Shown: piece after piece, positions 16,338 to 26,100 of the stretch | Layout: each line of letters begins with the position of its first letter | Position numbering within the stretch: the first letter of the stretch is position 1 | Assembly (NCBI RefSeq): GCF_918698115.1 | Contig: NZ_CAKKLV010000002.1 | Location: 310,001-374,000 of the forward strand | Length of the DNA stretch: 64,000 nt | Source of the DNA: Peribacillus sp. Bi96 | GTDB lineage: Bacteria; Bacillota; Bacilli; Bacillales; DSM-1321 | Direction: 5' to 3' | The notes under the pieces: generated by a model | Seen by the model: only the letters and a program-made list of their open reading frames with translations | The model's database searches: none | What the model was told of the DNA's origin: nothing | Made by a program: the position numbers and the translations under genes

Positions 16338-17219
16338 ATGAATATCTTAAAATTAACTGAGCTTGCTATGGATTATTTGGAAGAATTTTTATTATTGAGG
16401 CTTTTTATATTGGCTTTAATGTTATTGGCCATTTATTATATTTTGAATAAATTGGTTGAATGGTTCTTTCGAAGGTCCTATTTTTTTGAGGAAGAAGTCG
16501 AAAAAACGATACAGGGGGTTACTCGTTCTTCTCTTAGGTACGGCATTTCCGCGCTTTTCCTCATTTATTTGATTGGACAGTTTATAGACCTAAAAGGAAT
16601 TTTAGCTGGAGCTGGGATTGTAGGGGTCGTTATCGGATTTGCCGCTCAGCAAATGCTAAAGGATATTTTATTAGGATTTGTAAGGCTGTCAGATAATGAA
16701 TTCCGAGTGGGGAATTTTGTGACATTTAATGGGACAAGCTCCGGAACGGTTGAAGAAATCGGAATCCGGTTCATGCAGATTCGGGAATGGTCAGGAAAAC
16801 TGCTGACCATTCCACATAGTGAAATCAGGACGATTCAAAATTATAATAAAGGGAAAATGCGAATCATTGAACGCATCACGGTTAGTTACCAAGAAAATCC
16901 TGATAAGGTGAAACGGTTGTTGGAAGATATCTGTCTTATCTGCAACGAGAAGTATGGTGAAAGCCTTTTAAGACTGGAAGACGGCACACCTGAAGAGGAT
17001 TTTAGATATATCGGCATCACGGATTTAAATCCGAATCTTAAATATGTTGGATATGAGCTATGTTTAGTGGGGCTTGTGAAACCAGATGATTACTTTGAAA
17101 CAGCAAGAAATGTAAGGTTTGAGATGATATCTGCCTTACATGAGCACCAAATTCAAATGCCATCTTCCCATTTACTTGTACAGACAAATCCAAAACATGA
17201 ACGTTTGATGGAGAACTAA
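16338..17219 (+). CDS. mscS: MscS-family small-conductance mechanosensitive channel
   Basis: A 293-residue inner membrane channel that opens on membrane tension to release solutes during hypo-osmotic shock. Three membrane helices lie at about residues 20-42, 60-82 and 88-110. The third is the Gly/Ala-rich pore helix (GILAGAGIVGVVIGFAAQQMLKDI). The beta domain follows (DNEFRVGNFVTFNGTSSGTVEEIGIRF), then an alpha/beta C-terminus. It is close in form to YkuT. The ATG follows GAGGTGAG. Probably co-transcribed with the Spo0M-like gene, so it may be under Mn2+ riboswitch control. Confidence 0.9.
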   Translation: MNILKLTELAMDYLEEFLLLRLFILALMLLAIYYILNKLVEWFFRRSYFFEEEVEKTIQGVTRSSLRYGISALFLIYLIGQFIDLKGILAGAGIVGVVIGFAAQQMLKDILLGFVRLSDNEFRVGNFVTFNGTSSGTVEEIGIRFMQIREWSGKLLTIPHSEIRTIQNYNKGKMRIIERITVSYQENPDKVKRLLEDICLICNEKYGESLLRLEDGTPEEDFRYIGITDLNPNLKYVGYELCLVGLVKPDDYFETARNVRFEMISALHEHQIQMPSSHLLVQTNPKHERLMEN

Positions 17220-17662
17220 AAAGAATCCTCATTTTCACTTGTGCCATTCCGGGAAAGGGTCATGAAAAAAAGGCGTTCATTCAAAGGGCCACAGCTCTTG
17301 CCAATGGAAGCGTAAGGGTATAACGGTTCTTCATTTGAAGAATGACTGTCATATAGACAAGACTTGAACAAGTTAGGTCAAAAAAATAGCATGATTTTTA
17401 TGAAATTTACCTTGATTAATGTGAATGATTCGATTATTATAAACTTAACAAAAAATGGAAGGGTGACCTTTAAACAATGATCATTTAATCCTATTTTTTA
17501 AGAAAAAATGCGTGTTAAATACGATCTTTTTTTCTGGATAGGATTAGTCTGTACTTAAAAATACAAACAAAGATCATTGTATTCCTCCCATTGGGGATAT
17601 TTTGCCTTTTTAATTTGTATTGTACTGCCTCCTGTCCAGATATTTGATAGGAGGTTTTTATA
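17220..17662. other. Intergenic region, 440 bases
   Basis: No gene is supported. A short imperfect inverted repeat around TAATCCTATTTTTT / GGATAGGATTA (about 17486-17549) may be structural. The MFS gene's ribosome site is at its end. Confidence 0.4.
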
Positions 17663-18913
17663 TTGGGAAAAAACGTATCTGTACCATTAAGTAATAAGGA
17701 ACCTAACATATTCACAAATCGTGTATTTCGGGCCATTATCTTTTCAGGCTTATTTTTACAAATAGGGATATGGGTACGGAATTTTGCCGTTTTGTTATTC
17801 GTCATGGAACAGACAAATGGTGATGCCTTTGCCATTTCAATGATTTCAGTAGCGGAATTTGCACCCATTTTTATTTTTTCATTTATTGGAGGAACGTTTG
17901 CGGACCGTTGGAGCCCGAAAAAAACGATGGTTTGGTGTGATATTTTAAGTGCAATATCCGTTTTTGCTGTGCTTATCGCCCTTATCTTCGGGACTTGGAA
18001 AGTGGTATTTTTTGCAACTTTGATTTCTGCGATACTTTCACAATTTTCACAGCCATCGGGCATGAAGCTATTTAAGATGCATTTGCCGGAAAGTCAAATT
18101 CAATCAGGGATGTCAATATACCAGACTGTATTTGCCGTATTCATGGTTTTAGGGCCGATCCTCGGTACATTTGCATTCCAATCATTCGGAATCAACATCT
18201 CCATAGGGATTACTGGTCTAGCGTTTTTACTTTCCGCTGGTGCGCTGGCTTTCCTTCCAAAAGATCGCAAACTGGATGCGGATACCGTAAAAACAACAAT
18301 ATGGCAGGAAATGAAAAGTGGAGTGAAATATGTGTTGAGGAAAAAAGAACTGAGTCTTCTTGGTTTATGTTTTCTGGCAGCTGGCCTCGGACTTGGTTTC
18401 ATTCAGCCGCTTTCGATTTTCCTTGTTACTGAACAATTAGGTTTGCCAAAGGAAAATCTTCAATGGTTATTCATGGTGAATGGCATTGGTATGATTTTAG
18501 GCGGAGCTGGAGTGATGATTTTTGCCAAAAAGGTGGCGCCTCAGAGATTATTAGCCTTAGGAATGCTGATGAATGCCATTGGATTAGCGGTAATGGGGCT
18601 TTCTACAAACCTTTGGATTACACTTACCGCCGAATTCTTTAATGGGCTTATGCTGCCTTGTATCCAAATCGGAATTAATACATTGATATTGCAGAGGACA
18701 GAAGGGGAGTTCATTGGAAGAGTCAATGGAATCTTAAGCCCGTTGTTCACTGGTTCGATGGTATTGACCATGAGCGCAGCAGGTATGTTGAAAGAGCAAT
18801 TTTCACTCGTTGCCATATTTGAAATCGCGGCTTTCTTTTTTATTCTTGGGATGTTTTTCATTTTGCCATTGTACAATCAAAAAATGGAAACGAAATCCGT
18901 GGAAGTTCAATAG
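17663..18913 (+). CDS. MFS efflux transporter (MFS_3/EntS-like)
   Basis: A 416-residue protein with about 12 membrane helices. FIGGTFADRWSPKKTMVWCD is the MFS loop 2-3 motif (G-x-x-x-D-R-x-x-x-K). The general form is the MFS_3 branch, which includes Mef-type macrolide exporters and the siderophore exporter EntS. The start is TTG 17663, nine bases after AGGAGG. It is monocistronic with no regulator beside it, so the exported compound cannot be guessed. There is no obvious terminator. Confidence 0.85.
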   Translation: MGKNVSVPLSNKEPNIFTNRVFRAIIFSGLFLQIGIWVRNFAVLLFVMEQTNGDAFAISMISVAEFAPIFIFSFIGGTFADRWSPKKTMVWCDILSAISVFAVLIALIFGTWKVVFFATLISAILSQFSQPSGMKLFKMHLPESQIQSGMSIYQTVFAVFMVLGPILGTFAFQSFGINISIGITGLAFLLSAGALAFLPKDRKLDADTVKTTIWQEMKSGVKYVLRKKELSLLGLCFLAAGLGLGFIQPLSIFLVTEQLGLPKENLQWLFMVNGIGMILGGAGVMIFAKKVAPQRLLALGMLMNAIGLAVMGLSTNLWITLTAEFFNGLMLPCIQIGINTLILQRTEGEFIGRVNGILSPLFTGSMVLTMSAAGMLKEQFSLVAIFEIAAFFFILGMFFILPLYNQKMETKSVEVQ

Positions 18914-19059
18914 AAGCATTAAAAAAAGGGTTGTGGAGTGATTAGCTTGACTGGAGATTATGAGATTACATTCTTCAATATAGGGAATTCCCCTAAGATG
19001 GGGTAGTTTCTTGCAGTGTGTCAATGTCTTCAATTCTATGTAGAAAGAACCTAAAGAAA

Positions 19060-19240
19060 GACAGCCGGAATCGGCTGCCTCAGACTGTAGATAAACTCGA
19101 TGAAAATTGAGTTTGTCTACAGTTTTTTTATGGGTTTTACAATCCGTTGATTGGAACGTAGGTCACCGCTTACAGCGGGAGTCCCGCACTTTTATGCTCC
19201 AATCAACTTGTGCCTACAGTCTTTTTTGTTTTAAATGAAA
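19060..19240. mobile_element. Miniature IS-derived element with a short palindromic repeat
   Basis: A hairpin ACTGTAGA-AAACTC / GAGTTT-TCTACAGT plus T-run (19083-19130) shares TGTAGACAAAC-like sequence with the IS1182 ends in this window. It is followed by a 62-base version of the palindromic repeat and then CTACAGTC. There is no transposase. It looks like an internally deleted IS end or a MITE. Confidence 0.45.
19146..19207. repeat. Palindromic intergenic repeat, copy B (miniature)
   Basis: 62 bases bounded by GTTGATTGGA and TCCAATCAAC, with GCGGGAGTCCCGC inside. The ends match copies A and D but most of the middle is missing. Confidence 0.7.
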
Positions 19241-19439
19241 GGTTACCCTTTTGACAAGGAGGTTCTCACTGCCAGGTTATTAGATAAAAGAAAGTTGTAT
19301 TTTTACAATCAAACAAATTCTTGAATGACAAGTATTTTTGGAGTGCAGGTGAATACTAAAAATGGCATGTTAATAAAAATCTTTTTTTGAGACGCATATT
19401 TTGGAATATGCTAATAGCTAAAATAAAGGAGAAAAGGTA

Positions 19440-20921
19440 ATGATCCTTAAGGATATAATAAAAGACACAATCGACTGGGTTTTGCCGAAGGACGTTGAAG
19501 ATATATTCATCACAGGTGTAACCGATAACTCTAAGGAAATAAAAAATGGATACATTTTTGTTGCTGTAAACGGTTATAAGGCAGATGGACATAATTACAT
19601 TAAAGATGCCATTCGTCTAGGGGCATCCGTTGTGGTTGGGGATCGAGATATAAAGGGGTTGGATGTCCCTTATATACGAGTGAAGAACAGCCGCAAAGTA
19701 TTAGGGGGAATCGCTAAAAGGTTTTATGGGGATCCCAGCAATCAAAAAATAATGATAGGGATTACGGGTACGAATGGTAAAACCACAACAAGTTATATGC
19801 TTCAACAAATTTTAGAAGAGAATGGAATATCCTGTTCCGTCATAGGTACGATACAACATATAATCAATGGAAACAAAGTCGATTCTCATAATACGACTCC
19901 CGGTACGGTGGAATTGAATACCTTACTGTCTGCTAGTGAGGACATGGTTGTCATCATGGAAGTGTCTTCACATGGATTAGCCCAATACCGTTTAGAAGGA
20001 ATTGAATTTGATTTCTGCGTCTTCACGAATTTATATCATGACCATCTTGATTTCCACGGAACGATGGAGGATTATTTCCTGGCGAAATTACTGCTTTTTG
20101 AAAAATTAAAAACCAATGGGCTTGCGATTATTAACGGAGATGATTTCTGGGGAGAAAAATTACAAGAATACTTACGAGAGAAGAAAGTCAGTACCTACGT
20201 TTTTGGTAAATCCAAGCGGTGCGATATATTGATCACCAATTATAACACAGCAAAGAACCCCTTTATTTCATTGAATGAGAACCATGTATCTGTGAAAATC
20301 AATTTACCATTGCCTGGACTTCATAATTTATATAACGCAACCGCAGCCTATTCGGTAGCGAAGATGTTCCCGATTAAAAAAGAGGATATTCTCTTCTCTC
20401 TTAATCGATTTTCTGGAGTTCCAGGGATATTTGAAATGTATAAAAAAGAAGATGGGCCGACAATTGTCATCGATTATGCACATACTGCTGATGCCATTCA
20501 TCACATGCTTCAAACTGCAAAAGAATGCGGGGCAGAAAAGATTTATCATATCTTTGGTTTCCGTGGTGGTCGAGATACAACCAAAAGGGCAGAAATGGTT
20601 AAGGTATCTTCAGAACTAAGTGATGTATCAATTTTGACGATGGATGATTTGAATACAGAGGGGATGGAGGTGATGGAAACATCACTCCATAAACTTCAAT
20701 GCGATTACTCTTCTGGAAATGGGATGGTTATTCCAGATAGGACCTTTGCTATTCAGGAAGCGTTACAAGCAGGGAAGGATGGGGATTGGATTATTATAAC
20801 AGGAAAGGGAATTGAGAAATATAAACAAAATTTTGGCCTGCCTACATTTTCTGACAAAGAAACGGTAGTATATGCACAAGATAAAAACAAAGGGGATTTT
20901 ATCGGTTATTTTGATCAATAG
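19440..20921 (+). CDS. MurE-like Mur ligase paralogue
   Basis: A 493-residue Mur-ligase family protein with the three MurE domains. The N-terminal UDP-binding part has VTDNSKEIKNGYIFVAVNG. The central ATPase has the P-loop GITGTNGKTTT (about residues 107-117), EVSSHGLAQYRLEG and YHDHLDFHG. The C-terminal domain has VIDYAHTADAIHHML. Canonical MurE adds meso-diaminopimelate to UDP-MurNAc-Ala-Glu and carries DNPR; here the same position (about 399-408) reads TMDDLNTEG. The conserved GR before F-E is GI. So amino-acid specificity should differ from the housekeeping enzyme. It is not in the dcw cluster and has no partner genes. It may be an accessory ligase. Confidence 0.75.
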   Translation: MILKDIIKDTIDWVLPKDVEDIFITGVTDNSKEIKNGYIFVAVNGYKADGHNYIKDAIRLGASVVVGDRDIKGLDVPYIRVKNSRKVLGGIAKRFYGDPSNQKIMIGITGTNGKTTTSYMLQQILEENGISCSVIGTIQHIINGNKVDSHNTTPGTVELNTLLSASEDMVVIMEVSSHGLAQYRLEGIEFDFCVFTNLYHDHLDFHGTMEDYFLAKLLLFEKLKTNGLAIINGDDFWGEKLQEYLREKKVSTYVFGKSKRCDILITNYNTAKNPFISLNENHVSVKINLPLPGLHNLYNATAAYSVAKMFPIKKEDILFSLNRFSGVPGIFEMYKKEDGPTIVIDYAHTADAIHHMLQTAKECGAEKIYHIFGFRGGRDTTKRAEMVKVSSELSDVSILTMDDLNTEGMEVMETSLHKLQCDYSSGNGMVIPDRTFAIQEALQAGKDGDWIIITGKGIEKYKQNFGLPTFSDKETVVYAQDKNKGDFIGYFDQ

Positions 20922-21190
20922 TAAATTATTCTTAAGGAATTCTGCATGCAGTTCATTATCGTAAAGTAACTTCTCCAAAATTTGGTTAGATAACGATCCG
21001 TTAGAGCTTGTACACCCTTGGTAGAAATCGTTAAGGAAAACTCTAAAATAAAAACTGTAAATAGTGTAACATCGAATCACTATTATTGTGAAAATTAGAA
21101 ATGGCTTTTGTCGACAAACGGACAAGGGAGGGAAGAGATAAATCCAAATGTTCACCGCTTAGGCGTCTAACCTATTGTTTTTGGCAACAG

Positions 21191-21733
21191 TTACTCTTGC
21201 TTTGTATACCGGTTTGCATAACTTGAGGCAACGAAAGCATTCGGTTTAATTTTAGGTTCCACTCCCATGGACTCAATCCTGGCAACCATTTCTTTTACGA
21301 ACTCACTTGTTTTGTTCCGTTTTCCAATCCCGATATCAATGTGGCCTTCCATGCTGAATGTTGCCCCTTGATATACAGCAGGCAGGACAATATCGATTAA
21401 CTGATTTTTTCTTTCCTCCGTAAACATGGATACGATCCCCTCAGTTAACGACAATTCATGGGAAATACGTTCATGTAATTGCGTCATCCTTCTTGGTATC
21501 ATCACTTTTCTTATACAAGCCCACACACCATTTCCGACCAGCTGGATCACAATGCCTGTAATGAAAACCGTATGTTTTTTATGTACTTGCGAATCTGTAC
21601 CGATCATTAATCGATAGTTACCCGCTGGATCTAATTTCATGAAATCTACAATGTGATCGAATACCTCTTCAAATGACATGTTTTTTTCCTGGAGATTTTG
21701 AAATGGAATATTATGAAATGGATATTGCCTCAT
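21191..21733 (-). CDS. ykuK: YkuK-family (DUF458) RNase H-like protein
   Basis: A 180-residue protein of the YkuK family. LMIGTDSQVHKKHTVFITGIVIQ gives an RNase H-like acidic start, and HIDIGIGKRNKTSEFVKEM and KPNAFVASSYANRYT are further conserved blocks. Function is not established; in B. subtilis it is a stress-linked cytosolic protein. The ATG at 21733 has only a distant purine-rich site. It is divergent from the nitrate locus and has no visible terminator. Confidence 0.85.
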   Translation of the reverse strand: MRQYPFHNIPFQNLQEKNMSFEEVFDHIVDFMKLDPAGNYRLMIGTDSQVHKKHTVFITGIVIQLVGNGVWACIRKVMIPRRMTQLHERISHELSLTEGIVSMFTEERKNQLIDIVLPAVYQGATFSMEGHIDIGIGKRNKTSEFVKEMVARIESMGVEPKIKPNAFVASSYANRYTKQE

Positions 21734-22323
21734 ATTTTATTGCACCCAACCTTTCTCCGACTATTAATACCTATTGAAAAAAAATCTGCTTGTTCCCTTA
21801 AATACATCATATGAAGGGGATCCTTGTTTTGTGCAATAAGAAGAACCAACCCACAGATAAAGATGTTTTCATCATAAAGCAAGAATGTGTTCATATTAAG
21901 GTTGTAAAATCTTTAATGAAAACTCCAATTTAGAGCTATTGGTGGAACAAGTCACCTTGCTGATGAAGGCTCATTGTATCGCATGGTACATATATATAAA
22001 TCCTTAAAAATCATCAATAGAATATTATCGTCTCCTTATATTTAATATGTAATGAAGTGAAGCCAAGAACCCGTGCTTCACTTTTTTTGTTAGAGAAATG
22101 TCACGGATGTTACGAAAAAAGCCAATTGGAGGTAATGATTGATGCAGCCTTCTTTAACGGCAGCGATTTGTGAATTTATATGTCACCCAAGTAAGAATAC
22201 TGACATGATCCTAAAGATTTGCAGAGTTAGAGGTTTATGGACGGAAATCTAGCCTGCAATTATGGAATTTCTCTCTACTAACTTCCTTGAAAAAACCGTA
22301 TTATATATCTATTAAAAAAAGTA
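21734..22323. other. Intergenic region, 590 bases, with an orphan terminator
   Basis: No ORF is supported. A plus-strand terminator at 22054-22090 has no plus-strand gene for more than 1 kb upstream, so a small RNA could end there. Confidence 0.4.
22054..22090 (+). terminator. Orphan terminator
   Basis: GTGAAGC pairs with GCTTCAC, followed by seven T on the plus strand only. Confidence 0.75.
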
Positions 22324-22375
22324 TGTGATGTTTTCTTACATAAACCAAGAAATCTCTCTTTTATAATAGTAAAAT
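22324..22375 (+). promoter_or_regulatory. TnrA-type box and promoter of the nitrate operon
   Basis: A 17-base site at 22324-22340 matches the TnrA/GlnR consensus TGTNANAWWWTNTNACA with one mismatch (G at position 7). Possible -10 elements are TATAAT at 22362-22367 and TAAAAT at 22370-22375. The second puts the site at the same distance (38 bases, centre to -10) as in the nasD promoter. TnrA activates from about -50, so activation under nitrogen limitation is expected. Confidence 0.65.
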
Positions 22376-22415
22376 AAACGAATATTCAATTAATAAAGCA
22401 TAGGAGAGATGAAAA

Positions 22416-23621
22416 ATGAAAATATCTGATTTTAAAAAAAGCGGTCATGCCCCATCCTTATTAGCTTCATTCCTATATTTTGATATTAGTTTCATGATTT
22501 GGGTATTATTAGGTGCGCTTGGTGTCTATATTACAAAAGATTTCGGGCTTTCTCCAGCAGAAAAGGGTCTGGTTGTAGCTATTCCCATTTTGGGAGGCTC
22601 GTTTTTCCGGCTTGTTCTTGGTTTTTTGACAGATCGCATCGGTCCACGAAAAACTGCAATCGGAGGAATGCTTGTTACGATGATTCCACTTTTTTGGGGA
22701 TGGTTATTCGGAGAAAGTTTAGCAGAACTATATTTAATTGGGATTTTACTCGGAGTGGCAGGTGCAAGTTTTGCTGCAGCACTTCCTATGGCAAGCCGCT
22801 GGTATCCCCCACACTTGCAGGGACTTGCGATGGGCATCGCGGGAGCTGGTAACAGTGGAACTTTGTTTGCGACATTGTTTGGGCCGCGTATTGCAGAGTC
22901 TATTGGCTGGCATAATGTGATGGGTTTAGCATTGATTCCTTTAACCATCGTGTTTGTCATTTATATTTTAATCGCAAGGGACGCGCCATCTCAACCGCCT
23001 GCAAAACCGCTCAAGGAATATTTAAACGTATTTAAAATAAGAGATACTTGGTATTTCTGTATTCTCTATAGTGTTACTTTTGGGGGATTTGTTGGGTTTA
23101 CTAGCTTTTTAAGCATCTTTTTTGTTGATGAGTATGGGTTAACAAGAGTAAGGGCCGGGGAGTTTGTCACATTATGTGTCATCGCTGGAAGCTTTTTTCG
23201 TCCCGTGGGAGGATTTATTGCCGATAAAATAGGTGGAGTTAAACTGCTTATGTTTTTATTCATTGGACTTACATTATGTATGTTTGGAATTAGCTTTCTT
23301 TATTCATTTTCTACCGTTACAATCTTACTGTTTATCGGAATGCTATTTCTTGGTATGGGCAACGGAGCTGTCTTTCAGTTAGTTCCACAGAGATTTTCTA
23401 ACGAAATTGGTTTTATTACTGGCATTGTTGGAGCTGCTGGAGGTGTTGGTGGATTCTTGGTCCCTAACATACTTGGAACATTAAAACAGATTACCGGAAC
23501 ATACGCTACAGGATTTGTAGTGTTTTCAGCAATTGGAATTGTGGCGTTCATGATCTTGGTTCTAGCTCAGCTTTCATGGAGAAAAACGTGGGTACTTGGA
23601 AAGAATTCAGTTAAGATTTAA
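22416..23621 (+). CDS. nasA: NarK/NasA-family nitrate/nitrite transporter
   Basis: A 401-residue MFS transporter with about 12 helices. Family motifs are [15 protein letters not shown] in loop 2-3, [22 protein letters not shown] (nitrate signature, Gly-rich helix 5) and [19 protein letters not shown] (second nitrate signature). It brings nitrate in for assimilation. The ATG follows TAGGAGAG. Only 48 bases separate it from nasB, so it probably leads one operon, unlike the divergent nasA of B. subtilis. Confidence 0.9.
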   Translation: MKISDFKKSGHAPSLLASFLYFDISFMIWVLLGALGVYITKDFGLSPAEKGLVVAIPILGGSFFRLVLGFLTDRIGPRKTAIGGMLVTMIPLFWGWLFGESLAELYLIGILLGVAGASFAAALPMASRWYPPHLQGLAMGIAGAGNSGTLFATLFGPRIAESIGWHNVMGLALIPLTIVFVIYILIARDAPSQPPAKPLKEYLNVFKIRDTWYFCILYSVTFGGFVGFTSFLSIFFVDEYGLTRVRAGEFVTLCVIAGSFFRPVGGFIADKIGGVKLLMFLFIGLTLCMFGISFLYSFSTVTILLFIGMLFLGMGNGAVFQLVPQRFSNEIGFITGIVGAAGGVGGFLVPNILGTLKQITGTYATGFVVFSAIGIVAFMILVLAQLSWRKTWVLGKNSVKI

Positions 23622-23669
23622 ATCCATGTAGTTATACTGGCTTCTTTCATTTTTTGTTGGGGGGATAAA

Positions 23670-25991
23670 ATGAATAAACAAAAGCTAGTCTTAGTAGGGA
23701 ACGGAATGGCGGGATTGCGCTGCATTGAGTCGATTATAAGAAATGATCCGAATGCTTTTGAGATTACTATTTTCGGAAGTGAATCACATGTTAACTATAA
23801 TCGAATCTTATTGTCGTCTGTGCTGCAAGGCAATACCTCGTTTGAAGATATTACGCTAAATGAACGGAACTGGTATACGAAGCATAATATCCAATTATAC
23901 ACGGGAGAAACGGTCGTAAAAATCGATAAAGAGACTCGGAAGATAAAAACAGACAAAGAAAGGGAAGTCCACTACGATAAGCTCATATTTGCCACAGGTT
24001 CTGTCCCATTTATTCTTCCAGTTACCGGTTTTGATAAAGAAGGAGTTATTGCCTTTCGGACGATTGAAGATTGCCAAAGGATGATTGAAACTTCACGGAA
24101 GTATAAAAAAGCCGTTGTCATTGGAGGAGGTTTATTAGGTCTAGAAGCAGCGAGAGGGCTGCTAAATCTTGGCATGGAAGTGAATGTCGTTCATATTTCT
24201 AGACATTTAATGGAAAGGCAGCTTGATACAACGGCATCCGTTTTGCTTCAAAAAGAGTTGGAAGACCAGGGAATGCACTTTCTTTTAAAAAAGGAGACAC
24301 AGGAGATAATCGGCAATGAGCGTGTAGAGCGAGTCCGTTTTAAAGATGGAACGGAGCTGGAAGCCGATTTAGTTGTCATGGCTGCGGGAGTCAGACCGAA
24401 TATACAGTTGGCCAAAGAAAGCGGAATTGATACAAATCGTGCCATTATTGTAAACGACCATTTAGAAACAAGCATCCCTCATATTTATGCGGTGGGTGAA
24501 TGTGCTGAACATCAGGGCATTGTTTATGGACTGGTGAAACCTCTATATGAACAAGGAGAAGTGCTGGCAAAGCACATTTGTAAGATGAAATGCCATGGAT
24601 ACCAGGGTTCGGTGCTTTCGACCCAGTTGAAAATATCAGGTGTTGAGTTATTCTCTGTTGGACAATTCCTAGGGGATGAAACGACGAAATCAATCACAAC
24701 TTTCGATGAATTAGATGGTATTTATAAAAAAGTGGTCTTTCAAGGGAAAAAAATCATAGGTGCTGTGCTTTATGGAGATACAAAGGTCAGCTCGCGATTA
24801 CTTGATCTGATTTTAAAGGGGCAAGAAGTATCGACAGAGGCAAAAAGTATGCTGTTTCACTCATCAGATACGAGTGAGGGTGTAATCGCATCTATGGCAA
24901 ATCATGAAATCATTTGCAATTGTAATGCTGTTTCAAAAGGGGCAATCATTGATGCCGTTCAAAATAAAGGGTTAACAACTGTGGAACAAATTAAACAATG
25001 TACAAAGGCTTCCGGTTCTTGCGGTGGGTGTAAGCCGGCAGTGAACGAGCTTTTGGCATTTATTCAAAGTAATCCTATTGATGATTCTAAGATACAAAAG
25101 GTAATGTGCTCATGTACGACATTAACGGAAGATGAAGTGGTGTATCAAATGCAGCTTCAAGACTTAACATCTGTTCAAGCAGTGATGGATGTTCTGGATT
25201 GGGGAAATAGCGAAGGTTGTGCAACATGCCGGCCAGCCCTGAGCTATTATTTAGGAATGATTCATCCAGAGTATGAGATTGAACAGGAAACTCTTTACAT
25301 AAACGAACAAAAGAATGCAACCGTTCAAAGTGATGACAGATTCTCTGTTATCCCACAAATGTACGGCGGTATGACGAATGCGAAAGACTTGCGAAAAATT
25401 GCAAATGTTGCAGATAAATATGATATATCGCAGTTAGCCATAACAAGTGAACAAAGGATTCATTTAATGGGTGTAAAAAAAGAAGACCTTCCAGGTGTGT
25501 GGGCTGATTTAGATATGCCGTTAAGTTCGAAATATGGCAATACCGTTCACAACGTCAAAACATGTATCGGGGAACATGTTTGCCATTGTGATAAACAACA
25601 ATCCATTTTACTTGCTGTAGACTTGGAAAAAAGATTGGAGCATCTATTAACACCTTACCGTATAAAGATGGGCATATCCGCTTGTATGCATAATGGTGCA
25701 GGATCAACAACGAAAGATATAGGAGTTATGGGCATTGACAGGGGCTGGGAAATCTATGTGGGCGGAAGCAGCGGGCGTAATGTACGTGCCGGTGAACTGT
25801 TATGTGTAGCCAGGACAAATGAAGAAGCGATTGAAATCATCATCGGCTTTATTCAATATTATCGTGAGACAGCTAACTATTTAGAACGTACTTGGCAATG
25901 GATTGAACGAGTGGGATTAATTCATGTTAGGGAAGTATTATTTGATAAAGAGCTTAATCAGCAACTGTCTCAACGATTGGAAATGGCGTAG
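23670..25991 (+). CDS. nasB: Assimilatory nitrate reductase electron-transfer subunit NasB
   Basis: A 773-residue flavo-iron-sulfur protein that passes NAD(P)H electrons to NasC. The order is an FAD/NAD(P) pyridine nucleotide reductase domain (VGNGMAGLRCIE at the start, VVIGGGLLGLEAARGL near 150), a BFD-type [2Fe-2S] motif (CNCNAV...CGGC, about 414-450), a second Cys motif (CSCTTL...CATC) and a sulfite/nitrite-reductase-like C-terminus. There the fourth cluster/siroheme Cys is gone: CMHNG replaces CPRNC seen in nasD, so it should not reduce nitrite. Length matches B. subtilis NasB (about 770). The ATG follows TTGGGGGG. Confidence 0.88.
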   Translation: MNKQKLVLVGNGMAGLRCIESIIRNDPNAFEITIFGSESHVNYNRILLSSVLQGNTSFEDITLNERNWYTKHNIQLYTGETVVKIDKETRKIKTDKEREVHYDKLIFATGSVPFILPVTGFDKEGVIAFRTIEDCQRMIETSRKYKKAVVIGGGLLGLEAARGLLNLGMEVNVVHISRHLMERQLDTTASVLLQKELEDQGMHFLLKKETQEIIGNERVERVRFKDGTELEADLVVMAAGVRPNIQLAKESGIDTNRAIIVNDHLETSIPHIYAVGECAEHQGIVYGLVKPLYEQGEVLAKHICKMKCHGYQGSVLSTQLKISGVELFSVGQFLGDETTKSITTFDELDGIYKKVVFQGKKIIGAVLYGDTKVSSRLLDLILKGQEVSTEAKSMLFHSSDTSEGVIASMANHEIICNCNAVSKGAIIDAVQNKGLTTVEQIKQCTKASGSCGGCKPAVNELLAFIQSNPIDDSKIQKVMCSCTTLTEDEVVYQMQLQDLTSVQAVMDVLDWGNSEGCATCRPALSYYLGMIHPEYEIEQETLYINEQKNATVQSDDRFSVIPQMYGGMTNAKDLRKIANVADKYDISQLAITSEQRIHLMGVKKEDLPGVWADLDMPLSSKYGNTVHNVKTCIGEHVCHCDKQQSILLAVDLEKRLEHLLTPYRIKMGISACMHNGAGSTTKDIGVMGIDRGWEIYVGGSSGRNVRAGELLCVARTNEEAIEIIIGFIQYYRETANYLERTWQWIERVGLIHVREVLFDKELNQQLSQRLEMA

Positions 25992-26100
25992 CTCGGAGAA
26001 AGCAGTGGCAAGTACACCTTTCTTTGCTTTAAGACATACGGTAAATGTCAGTTAAAGATGAAAACGTTCCAAAGAAATCCATGAGTAAAGGGTGGGAGAC

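Noticed and set aside
22324-22340. Fnr-type site (TGTGA...TTACA) upstream of the nitrate transporter
   Set aside because: The spacing is seven rather than six bases. It fits the TnrA box with one mismatch, and the operon is assimilatory with tnrA beside it.
23670-25991. Calling this gene a nitrite reductase (NirB)
   Set aside because: The last cluster/siroheme cysteine is missing, and it sits directly ahead of nasC, as NasB does.
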